Positions 1-5,068 of a stretch of DNA of 7,423 nt are shown in pieces. Both the position numbers and the translations under genes were made by a program. The notes under the pieces are model-generated. The model did no database searches, was not told the DNA's origin, and saw nothing but the letters and a program-made list of their open reading frames with translations. Each line of letters begins with the position of its first letter. Within the stretch, counting starts at the first letter, position 1. The stretch is from an uncultured Chloroflexota bacterium. GTDB taxonomy: Bacteria > Chloroflexota > Limnocylindria > Limnocylindrales > Limnocylindraceae. The stretch covers positions 1 through 7,423 of the forward strand of contig CAINNT010000191.1 in the NCBI GenBank assembly GCA_903851225.1, given 5' to 3'.

Positions 1-9
1 CTCTTAGCG

Positions 10-27
10 GAGCTGCACGGGCAGCTC
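10..27 (-). terminator. Stem-loop after sodX, probable terminator
   Basis: A perfect 7-bp inverted repeat (GAGCTGC at 10-16, GCAGCTC at 21-27) encloses a 4-nt loop and lies 12 bp beyond the sodX stop codon. It is well placed to end the sod operon on the minus strand. No U-tract follows on that strand, so it would be an atypical intrinsic terminator or only a 3' stabilising hairpin. No gene is visible in positions 1-39. Confidence 0.45.
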
Positions 28-39
28 TAGGTCGCTCGC

Positions 40-399
40 TTACCGCGCCGCAGCGATTCTTCCTCTGCGGCCGCTCGGCCCGATGCGATAGATCACCCGA
101 CCGCGCAGTGCGCTCAATGGAAGCGCGCCGTCGTGGCGCGAGTCACGGGAGAGCCTCGCGTTATCGCCAAGCAGCCAGAGCCCAGACGCTCCTGGGGGTG
201 GGGGAGCTACGCGCTTCACATCAAGTCGTTCGTCGCGTGCAACGATCACCACGCTCCCGATTGGCGGCATCCCGCGAAGCCCCGGGAGGCCGTGCGGCCC
301 TGCTGGAAGGACAAGGAGCCGGTCCCCCGGGAGGAGGGCCGGCTCCATCGAACGCTCGACAACATCGGCGACCCAGATTCGTCCGGGTCGTTCAGTCAC
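40..399 (-). CDS. sodX: Nickel superoxide dismutase maturation protease (S26 family)
   Basis: This 119-residue protein is a soluble signal-peptidase-like Ser/Lys protease. Its expected role is to cut the leader from the NiSOD precursor so that the new N-terminal His and the Cys residues can bind nickel. Visible motifs are R-S17-M-E-P, with Ser17 as predicted nucleophile, then PGDRLLV (24-30), VKR with Lys62 as predicted general base, and LLGDN (76-80) followed by SRDSR (84-88), the S26 C-terminal box. No membrane segment is seen, which fits the SodX type rather than a general LepB. It lies 9 bp after the sodN stop, and this pairing is the strongest support for the call. The start used is GTG at 399. 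It has no clear Shine-Dalgarno site, so translational coupling or a GTG slightly downstream (residue 10) is possible. The family call is secure; the exact start is not. Confidence 0.88.
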   Translation of the reverse strand: MTERPGRIWVADVVERSMEPALLPGDRLLVLPAGPHGLPGLRGMPPIGSVVIVARDERLDVKRVAPPPPGASGLWLLGDNARLSRDSRHDGALPLSALRGRVIYRIGPSGRRGRIAAAR

Positions 400-408
400 A
401 GCGTTGCG

Positions 409-828
409 TTACGCCTTTGATGCGGCGAACGTCGCAGCAAACGCTTCGGTCGCGGCGACAAGTTCGGCGGCCGCCGCTGCATCAACGTTCTGCTTGTTCT
501 TTGACGCGAGCTTCAGGAGCTTCCAGACCTGGTCATGAAGGTCAGGGAACTTGGCCAGGTGTTCTGGCTTGAAGTAGTCAGACCAGATGACCTGAACCTC
601 GTGCTTCACCTTCTCGGCATGCTCCTCCTTGACGGCGATGCATCGGACGAGCTTGTTGCGGGACGCATGATCGGTTGGCCCGCCAATCTCTGCTTGTGTG
701 ATGAGGTCAACCATGCGTGCAACCGTCTTGGCGGCGATCACCGCACCCGACGGATCGTAGATGCCACACGGCACATCGCAGTGCGCGTGGACGGTGACAG
801 GGGTGAACTGGCTGAACGGGTTCTTCAC
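409..828 (-). CDS. sodN: Nickel-type superoxide dismutase precursor
   Basis: The enzyme converts superoxide to oxygen and hydrogen peroxide with a nickel centre, in the cytoplasm as a helical-bundle hexamer in characterised members. The 139-residue precursor carries the nickel hook HCDVPCG at 16-22, followed by IYDP. After removal of the 15-residue leader ending VHA, His16 becomes His1, Cys17 Cys2, Asp18 Asp3, Cys21 Cys6 and Tyr24 Tyr9, all expected active-site residues. The mature form would be 124 residues. The stretch WSDYFKPEHL (82-91) and the following helix are also family-typical. The leader is short and lacks the hydrophobic core of a Sec signal, so it is a processing propeptide. Translation starts at GTG 828, with GAGGAG 6 nt upstream. 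The gene lies between a small membrane protein (13-bp gap) and sodX (9-bp gap). In Streptomyces the family is nickel-regulated; no Nur box was identified here. Confidence 0.96.
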   Translation of the reverse strand: MKNPFSQFTPVTVHAHCDVPCGIYDPSGAVIAAKTVARMVDLITQAEIGGPTDHASRNKLVRCIAVKEEHAEKVKHEVQVIWSDYFKPEHLAKFPDLHDQVWKLLKLASKNKQNVDAAAAAELVAATEAFAATFAASKA

Positions 829-834
829 GGGTAT

Positions 835-840
835 CTCCTC
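835..840 (-). promoter_or_regulatory. Shine-Dalgarno site that decides the sodN start
   Basis: The minus strand reads GAGGAG here, 6 nt before the GTG at 828. It supports GTG as the sodN start and places the site in the 13-bp gap after the preceding gene. This is the strongest ribosome-binding site in the window. Confidence 0.75.
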
Positions 841-841
841 T

Positions 842-1186
842 CTACTTCACAAATACCGCAACTGCTACGTTCAGCAGCGCGAGCAGACCGATCGCGTGGT
901 ACGTGTTCGTTGCAATCGAAACGTCCTTGCGACGTGGCCACGCGAGCAGCAGAATAACGGCAGCGACCGCAATCTTGATCCCAAACTTTGTGTGGTTCAC
1001 CGGATCGGTTCCCATCTCTGCCAGCCCAATGAGCAGGATTCCGGTAAGGAACTGGAGCAGGGTGCCGTGGGTGATGCCCGCCGTCAGGCGCTTCGGGGTG
1101 GTCGTGAGTCCAGCGAAATAGCCACCGACGACGGCGGCCATGCCAAGCAGATGGATAAAGACGAGGACAAGTTTGGCGGTCTCCAT
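842..1186 (-). CDS. Small four-helix integral membrane protein, first gene of sod operon
   Basis: This 114-residue hydrophobic protein has four likely transmembrane helices, at about 4-25, 39-58, 66-84 and 94-113. The last two are separated by a basic segment, WPRRKD (83-88). Other notable residues are the His in FIHLLGMAAVVGGYF (helix 1), His40 and NHTKFG (64-69). The layout resembles small uncharacterised membrane proteins common in actinobacteria, but I do not recognise a named family. The reading frame stays open far upstream, antisense to the acyltransferase gene. The ATG at 1186 is chosen because the hydrophobic protein begins there and GAAAGGGGA lies just upstream. A second in-frame ATG at 1213 would add nine residues. 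Being 13 bp ahead of sodN and on the same strand implies co-transcription. A role in nickel or oxidative-stress physiology is only a guess from context. Confidence 0.85.
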   Translation of the reverse strand: METAKLVLVFIHLLGMAAVVGGYFAGLTTTPKRLTAGITHGTLLQFLTGILLIGLAEMGTDPVNHTKFGIKIAVAAVILLLAWPRRKDVSIATNTYHAIGLLALLNVAVAVFVK

Positions 1187-1190
1187 GGGT

Positions 1191-1199
1191 TCCCCTTTC
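1191..1199 (-). promoter_or_regulatory. Shine-Dalgarno-like site for the membrane protein
   Basis: The minus strand reads GAAAGGGGA, ending 4 nt before the ATG at 1186. It favours that ATG over the in-frame ATG at 1213. The spacing is a little short. Confidence 0.5.
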
Positions 1200-1205
1200 T
1201 GCTGC

Positions 1206-1222
1206 GCGGCCATGGTGGCCGC
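1206..1222. repeat. Perfect 7-bp inverted repeat in sod operon leader
   Basis: GCGGCCA (1206-1212) and TGGCCGC (1216-1222) are exact inverted copies around a 3-nt spacer. In minus-strand RNA this makes a GC-rich hairpin about 20 nt before the ATG at 1186. Its loop region carries the alternative ATG at 1213. It could be an operator, a 5' mRNA hairpin or chance in GC-rich DNA. Confidence 0.5.
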
Positions 1223-1230
1223 CTCTCCGT

Positions 1231-1236
1231 ACGGTA
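1231..1236 (-). promoter_or_regulatory. Candidate -10 box for the sod operon
   Basis: The minus strand reads TACCGT, matching TANNNT. It would place the transcript start near 1224 and give a leader of about 38 nt that contains the inverted repeat and the Shine-Dalgarno site. No good -35 hexamer is visible, so the call is weak. The 114 bp between the two divergent starts (1187-1300) must hold promoters for both directions. Confidence 0.35.
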
Positions 1237-1243
1237 GCGGACT

Positions 1244-1257
1244 GTGCGGCGTGCGGC
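1244..1257. repeat. Tandem GTGCGGC direct repeat between divergent genes
   Basis: Two exact head-to-tail copies of GTGCGGC lie in the intergenic region upstream of both candidate -10 boxes. They could be a regulator half-site pair or simply GC-rich chance. Confidence 0.3.
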
Positions 1258-1286
1258 AGCCTTGCGTGGCGGGGGGTTGGAGCGTG

Positions 1287-1292
1287 TAGGGT
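1287..1292 (+). promoter_or_regulatory. Candidate -10 box for the acyltransferase, near-leaderless
   Basis: TAGGGT ends 8 nt before the ATG at 1301, which predicts a transcript with a leader of about 2 nt. A possible -35, TTGCGT (1262-1267), is 19 nt upstream. The AGGG inside the box could alternatively act as a weak Shine-Dalgarno site, so this is the least certain of the four leaderless candidates. Confidence 0.4.
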
Positions 1293-1300
1293 TTCAACAT

Positions 1301-2062
1301 ATGAGCGAACGAAAGGTACGGGCGTATAGCTCGTACAGCCGAGATGCCCTGATCCCGCCTGCAGCCGGTGAGGGCGTCGCCTGGCTTGGCCGCCAGCCCT
1401 GGGCGGAGGCGAGCCTCTCCTATCGAGCGCTTCGCTTCACCCTGCGTGTCGTACTGGGCGCGCTGGGTATGCGTGTTCGCGGGGTAGGCCTCGAGCGCAT
1501 CGCCACGTCGGGCTCCCGCATTCTCGTCGGCGCACCACACCGTCGCTACTACGAAGCGTTTGCCCTCGGCATTGCCGCCCCCGCGGCACCGCGGATTTGG
1601 TGGCTCGGGCTTGGCCCGTTCATCGTCGGTCGTGGGCGCGTGCGCTCGGCGTTGCTTCGGCGACTCGGCGGGCTCCTCCCCGTGTGGCGGGGCACAAGTG
1701 GGATCGAGACCCATCTCAATGCCGCGACCGCAGTCTTTTCTGTCGGAGCTCACTACGGTGTCATGCCCGAGGGGGGGACGGGCGGTCCTCCCGATCGATT
1801 CGCCGAGTTCCGCCCTGGAGCCGCAATCATTGCCATGCGCACGGGTGTCCCGATCGTTCCGGTGATCTTCCGAGTCCACAATCGCAGATTCGGGCTGCCG
1901 AGGGTTGAGGTGATCGCACTCGACGACACCTCACCATGCGCGGATCGCCCAACCCCTGAGGCGGGCAGCCGCGAAGAGCTCACCTTTGCCGCGGAGTGGA
2001 GCGAGGCGCTCGCCGATCGCATGGAGACGATCTGGCGCGAGGGGGTAGGATCGGCGTCATGA
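1301..2062 (+). CDS. PlsC-like lysophospholipid acyltransferase family protein
   Basis: The 253-residue protein belongs to the family that transfers acyl chains to lysophosphatidate or related acceptors at the inner face of the membrane. Family blocks appear in order. Block I is APHRRYYEAF (78-87), with His80 and an acidic residue at 85. Block II is around GLLPVWRG (124-131). Block III is VMPEGGTGG (154-162), equivalent to the usual PEG motif. Block IV is GVPIVPVIF (182-190). A moderately hydrophobic stretch at 45-57 may dock to the membrane. Block I reads HX4E, whereas the canonical motif is HX4D, so substrate or even activity is not assured. The frame is open from GTG 1244, but ATG 1301 is preferred for its promoter geometry and because the added residues look unstructured. 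The last codon and stop overlap the LysM gene start, indicating an operon. Confidence 0.85.
   Translation: MSERKVRAYSSYSRDALIPPAAGEGVAWLGRQPWAEASLSYRALRFTLRVVLGALGMRVRGVGLERIATSGSRILVGAPHRRYYEAFALGIAAPAAPRIWWLGLGPFIVGRGRVRSALLRRLGGLLPVWRGTSGIETHLNAATAVFSVGAHYGVMPEGGTGGPPDRFAEFRPGAAIIAMRTGVPIVPVIFRVHNRRFGLPRVEVIALDDTSPCADRPTPEAGSREELTFAAEWSEALADRMETIWREGVGSAS
2047..2050 (+). promoter_or_regulatory. Shine-Dalgarno site that decides the LysM gene start
   Basis: AGGA within a purine-rich run at 2039-2050 lies 8 nt before the ATG at 2059. It supports that ATG over the upstream in-frame ATG at 1996. Confidence 0.6.
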
Positions 2063-2901
2063 GCGCCAACGTGTGCCCGTTTATTGCGACGGGCGCGGAC
2101 TCTTCGAAACGGTCATCGCAGCCGAACGCCGCGCACTCCTGCTACGCGACCCGACCTTCAGAGGCGATTGATCTACAGCGCCAGAGCGAGCTGTGCCTCA
2201 CCCCAACGTTCACAGCGTGTCCGATCTTTCTCGCATGGGCATCGCGAGAGGCCGCGCAAGCCATCGACGCGCCAGCCCCGCAGCCACTCCCATTCGGCAC
2301 CCCTGCGCCTAGTGCCCCCGTTGATCTGGCCGCCGCAACGCTGGGTATCGACGAGGTCGACGGCGGATACGACGAACCTCCAGAGGGGAGTATCTGGTCG
2401 GCAGCTCCACCTCCCAGCGACCCAAACGTTGCACTGAGCTCACACGAGGTAGAGCGCATGCGGGTTGTGCCGCTCCACAAGCGTCGCTCGATGGATGATG
2501 AGGCCCCGCGCGCACCGTTGCGACTTCCGAAGATTCCCGGCGGAACCCGTGGGGCCGCCGCGCTGCTGGTGCTTGCCGCAGTCTCGCTCTTTGCGCTTCC
2601 AACGATCTTGAAAGGGGTGAACGGTTTCATCGCCGGGGTGACGGCGACCCCAACCCCAAGCGCTTCGCCGACTAGCGACGTGAGCCCGTCACCAACACCA
2701 ACTCCGACACCAGAGGCGGTGATCTATCGCGTGAAGTCGGGAGATACGCTGGGAAAGATCGCTGGGATCTATCAAGTCAGCATCGACGTCATCCTCAGCG
2801 CAAATCCCGCCATCGATCGACAGACACTGACAATCTACGTGGGTCAGGAGCTGATCATTCCTTCCGTGATACCGGACGTGGTGACCTCGCCAAGCCCGTA
2901 G
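2059..2901 (+). CDS. Bitopic membrane protein with N-terminal Cys4 motif and C-terminal LysM domain
   Basis: This 280-residue protein has four recognisable parts. Residues 1-60 hold four cysteines: Cys6 in VCPF, Cys28 in HSCYAT, Cys46 in ELCLT and Cys54 in ACPIF. The spacing suggests a metal or Fe-S site, or redox cysteines. Residues about 65-160 are Pro/Ala-rich and probably disordered, ending in a basic patch. A single membrane helix follows at about 166-186. Then come a Thr/Pro/Ser linker (196-218) and a LysM domain (222-268) starting YRVKSGDTLGKIA and ending GQELIIP. LysM domains bind the glycan of peptidoglycan or related N-acetyl sugars. The topology is inferred to be Cys domain inside, LysM outside. 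The start at 2059 forms an ATGA overlap with the acyltransferase stop and has AGGA upstream. The same Cys block ahead of LysM is, to my recollection, common in Chloroflexota proteins. Its function is unknown to me. Confidence 0.88.
   Translation: MSANVCPFIATGADSSKRSSQPNAAHSCYATRPSEAIDLQRQSELCLTPTFTACPIFLAWASREAAQAIDAPAPQPLPFGTPAPSAPVDLAAATLGIDEVDGGYDEPPEGSIWSAAPPPSDPNVALSSHEVERMRVVPLHKRRSMDDEAPRAPLRLPKIPGGTRGAAALLVLAAVSLFALPTILKGVNGFIAGVTATPTPSASPTSDVSPSPTPTPTPEAVIYRVKSGDTLGKIAGIYQVSIDVILSANPAIDRQTLTIYVGQELIIPSVIPDVVTSPSP
2644..2712 (+). repeat. Low-complexity Thr/Pro/Ser linker coding repeat
   Basis: Imperfect ACC/CCA-type codon repeats encode residues 196-218 of the LysM protein, rich in TP and SP dipeptides. 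Such linkers usually hold an extracellular domain away from the membrane and may be O-glycosylated. Confidence 0.7.
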
Positions 2902-2907
2902 CGGGCT
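2893..2907 (+). terminator. Hairpin with the LysM gene stop codon as its loop
   Basis: AGCCCG (2893-2898) and CGGGCT (2902-2907) pair perfectly, and the 3-nt loop is exactly the TAG stop codon of the LysM gene. Weakly T-containing sequence follows (CGTTGATC). It sits between convergent genes only 12 bp apart, so it may serve both strands. The lack of a real U-tract limits confidence. Confidence 0.5.
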
Positions 2908-2913
2908 CGTTGA

Positions 2914-3249
2914 TCAGCGGTCTCGCGGCGAGAAGTTAATTGCGGTGATCTTGCCAGCCTCTACCTTGATGGTCGCGTCAATCTTGCTGCTCATCGACCC
3001 AGGGCGTACAACCAAGATGTCGCACTCAACCTGGTGACCCGTGTCCTTCACCTCGCCTGGAATCATGCGCAGGCCCTTGTCGGCGCGGAGGAACCAGCCA
3101 CCAACGCGCTCATGGCCCTTGAGGAGCTGGACGCTCTCGCCGACGTGTACCCGCATCTCGACGCGCTCATCCATCAACTTGAGGGCGCCCGCGCGGTCGT
3201 CTGCGTTCAGCAGCTCAAAGAAGGCGTCGGTTGTGTCCTGTGCACCCAT
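2914..3249 (-). CDS. NTF2/SnoaL-like small protein
   Basis: The 111-residue protein has the pattern of the NTF2-like fold. An N-terminal helix (DAFFELLNADDRAGALKLM, 8-26) leads into a strand beginning VEMRV (30-34). A helix follows around LKGHERVGGWF (43-53), and alternating strands end in VEAGKITAINF (96-106). The family ranges from polyketide cyclases and isomerases to small binding domains, and no catalytic set is recognisable here, so no reaction is assigned. ATG at 3249 is the only Met near the domain boundary. There is no usable Shine-Dalgarno site, but a TACCAT box ends 6 nt upstream. The gene is divergent from the DUF885 gene with only 23 bp between starts, suggesting linked expression, and convergent with the LysM gene. 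Confidence 0.72.
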   Translation of the reverse strand: MGAQDTTDAFFELLNADDRAGALKLMDERVEMRVHVGESVQLLKGHERVGGWFLRADKGLRMIPGEVKDTGHQVECDILVVRPGSMSSKIDATIKVEAGKITAINFSPRDR

Positions 3250-3255
3250 GTGCTG

Positions 3256-3261
3256 ATGGTA
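3256..3261 (-). promoter_or_regulatory. Candidate -10 box for the NTF2-like gene (leaderless)
   Basis: The minus strand reads TACCAT, ending 6 nt before the ATG at 3249. A start 12 nt downstream of its first T would fall on the A of the ATG. It overlaps by two bases the opposite-strand box TACCCT at 3260-3265. No recognisable -35 is present. Confidence 0.5.
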
Positions 3262-3265
3262 CCCT
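3260..3265 (+). promoter_or_regulatory. Candidate extended -10 box for the DUF885 gene (leaderless)
   Basis: TACCCT preceded by TGG (3257-3259) matches an extended -10, TGN-TANNNT, and ends 7 nt before ATG 3273. The predicted start is at about 3272. The only Shine-Dalgarno-like bases (GAGG) abut the ATG and are too close to act. It shares its TA with the minus-strand box of the neighbouring gene. Confidence 0.5.
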
Positions 3266-3272
3266 GCCGAGG

Positions 3273-5063
3273 ATGATTGATGCCCTCGACGCTGCTGGAC
3301 TCCTGGCGCGCTTCGCCGCGCTCCACCCCGTTGCTGCAACGGGGATGGGGATTCACGACCACGACGGATCGTGGGGTGAGCATGGCCCAACTGGTCGGGC
3401 CGCACGACTCGCCTGGTGCGAAAGCGAGGAGGCGCGCCTCATAGCCCTTCCTGTGGCGGACCTCAGCCCCGACGATCTCTGTGATCGCGACCTGGCGCTC
3501 GGAACGATTCGCGCGATCCGGTTTGAGGTGGGTGAGGTGCGGCCTGAGGCGTGGGACCCTCTCCATACCGTCTCGCTCATCGGCGGAGGGCTCTTCCCGT
3601 TGATCGCACGAGGCTTCGGCACGCCAGAGCGCCGCGCCAGCGATCTTGGACGTCGGCTGTCGCATCTTCCCGCGCTCTTGGAGAGCGCCGTCGCCGACCT
3701 CACCGGGCTCCCTGAGCTCACCGTCCCCGCCGATGACGGGGCACCTCGCCGCGGCGGCGACATTGCGCCAACGGGGACCGTCACGCTCCCCGCACGCCCG
3801 GTCAGTCGCCTTCACACCGAAACGGCGATCACCCAGGCGCCCGGCATCGCCGAGCTCGCCGAACTCGCCGTGGCGACGTATGGCGAAGCGCTGCGAGCCC
3901 CCGCCGATGCTGCGATCGCCGCTACCGATCGATTCATCGAGCGCCTCCAGCGCGAGGTGCTTCCGAAGAGTTCGGGTGAGGGGCGCTTCGGTGCTGCGCT
4001 CTATGACCGAGCGCTGCGCCACACACTCTTCGGATCGCACAACCGGGCTGAGATCGCCGCAAAGGGTGAGCAAGAGTTTGCCGCGGTGCGCGAGCGCATG
4101 ATCTCCATCGCGCAGCGAATTGCGCCAGAGTGGCTAGGCGAGCGAGCCACCGCAGCCTTGAGTGGTGATCGTTCCCAGCTCGTCGCCGAGGTGCTGCACG
4201 CAATCGGCGGCGATCATTGCGCGCCTGAAGAGATGTTGGATCGTTCGCGATCGGAGACTGCGCGGTGCGAGGAGTTCATCCGAACGACTGGCCTCGTTGA
4301 TCTGCCGAAAGAGCCGCTTGAAATCATGTGGACGCCGCTCTTCCTGCGCGCCTACGGAGGCGCCTTCCTCGACGCACCTGGCCCGCTCGACCGCGGCGAG
4401 AAGAGCTTCTTCTACGTGACGCCAGCCCCTGACGATGCAACCCCCGAGCAGATTGAGTCGAAGATGCGCGAAGACAACAACCGCATGCTGTCGCTGCTCG
4501 CGATCCACGAGGCGATCCCAGGACATTACCTGCAACTCGCCGCGGCGAACCAGACGCCACGCCCACTTCGTGCCGCCTTCGGCTCTGGCGTCTTCGCCGA
4601 AGGGTGGGCGGTCTACGTCACGCAGGTGATGCTCGACGAAGGGTTTGGCGGCGGCGATCTGGCGCTGGAGTTGGTGCATTGGAAGTTTTATCTCCGCTGC
4701 ATCGCCAACGCACTTCTCGACGCCGGCATTCATGCCGATGGACGAGATGAGGCATGGGCACTTGATCTAATGGTTGGCAAGAGCTGGCAAGAGGAGGCGG
4801 AGGCGAAGGCGAAATATCTGCGGGCCCGCCTCACCTCCACCCAGTTGCCCACCTACTTTGTTGGTTCCATGGGGTGCTGGGAGATCGAAGATCGTGCGCG
4901 ACGTATCGCCGGTGGCCCAGTCGCACATGTGGACGGTGCGAACCTGCCAGGGAACCGCGTGGAAACGCCGGGCTTCTCTCGGCCGCAACACCTGCGCGCA
5001 ATGCTTTCACACGGCACGCCACCCATTCCGCTCTTGGAGAGACTGCTCGGCCTCGCCGGGTAA
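3273..5063 (+). CDS. DUF885 family protein, predicted zinc metallopeptidase
   Basis: The 596-residue protein shows the hallmark of the DUF885 family: H412-E413-A-I-P-G-H418 followed by YLQ, and 25 residues beyond the second His the block E443-G-W-A-V-Y. By analogy with HExxH enzymes, His412, His418 and Glu443 are candidate metal ligands and Glu413 the catalytic base. That assignment is inference, since the two His are six residues apart rather than four. The preceding segment (about 370-410: FFYVTPAPDD, EDNNRMLSLLAI) is also family-typical. There is no signal peptide or membrane helix, so a cytoplasmic location is likely; the length is usual for the family. An in-frame TTG at 3231 would add 14 residues and run into the neighbouring gene, so ATG 3273 is preferred. 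Substrate is unknown. It is convergent with the GH57 gene (5-bp gap), with no evident functional link. Confidence 0.88.
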   Translation: MIDALDAAGLLARFAALHPVAATGMGIHDHDGSWGEHGPTGRAARLAWCESEEARLIALPVADLSPDDLCDRDLALGTIRAIRFEVGEVRPEAWDPLHTVSLIGGGLFPLIARGFGTPERRASDLGRRLSHLPALLESAVADLTGLPELTVPADDGAPRRGGDIAPTGTVTLPARPVSRLHTETAITQAPGIAELAELAVATYGEALRAPADAAIAATDRFIERLQREVLPKSSGEGRFGAALYDRALRHTLFGSHNRAEIAAKGEQEFAAVRERMISIAQRIAPEWLGERATAALSGDRSQLVAEVLHAIGGDHCAPEEMLDRSRSETARCEEFIRTTGLVDLPKEPLEIMWTPLFLRAYGGAFLDAPGPLDRGEKSFFYVTPAPDDATPEQIESKMREDNNRMLSLLAIHEAIPGHYLQLAAANQTPRPLRAAFGSGVFAEGWAVYVTQVMLDEGFGGGDLALELVHWKFYLRCIANALLDAGIHADGRDEAWALDLMVGKSWQEEAEAKAKYLRARLTSTQLPTYFVGSMGCWEIEDRARRIAGGPVAHVDGANLPGNRVETPGFSRPQHLRAMLSHGTPPIPLLERLLGLAG

Positions 5064-5068
5064 CGTCG

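Noticed and set aside
108..957. Several plus-strand open frames of 95-154 codons over the sod genes
   Set aside because: Their translations are Arg/Ser-rich shadows of the sodX, sodN and membrane protein genes, whose identities are clear.
1244..1300. Earlier GTG start for the acyltransferase
   Set aside because: The added 19 residues show no family similarity and the GTG lacks a ribosome-binding site. ATG 1301 follows a TAGGGT box at a sensible distance.
1187..1879. Upstream extension of the small membrane protein frame to 345 residues
   Set aside because: The extra 231 residues are antisense to the acyltransferase gene, are highly charged and low in hydrophobic pattern, and precede a well-placed ATG at 1186 with a Shine-Dalgarno-like site.
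1996..2058. Earlier ATG start for the LysM protein
   Set aside because: It would overlap the acyltransferase by 67 bp and adds a charged stretch before the Cys motif. ATG 2059 gives the standard ATGA overlap with AGGA upstream.
3250..3405. N-terminal extension of the NTF2-like protein to 163 residues
   Set aside because: It runs antisense through the start of the DUF885 gene and reads as low-complexity Arg/Gln/Ser sequence. The domain begins at the ATG at 3249.
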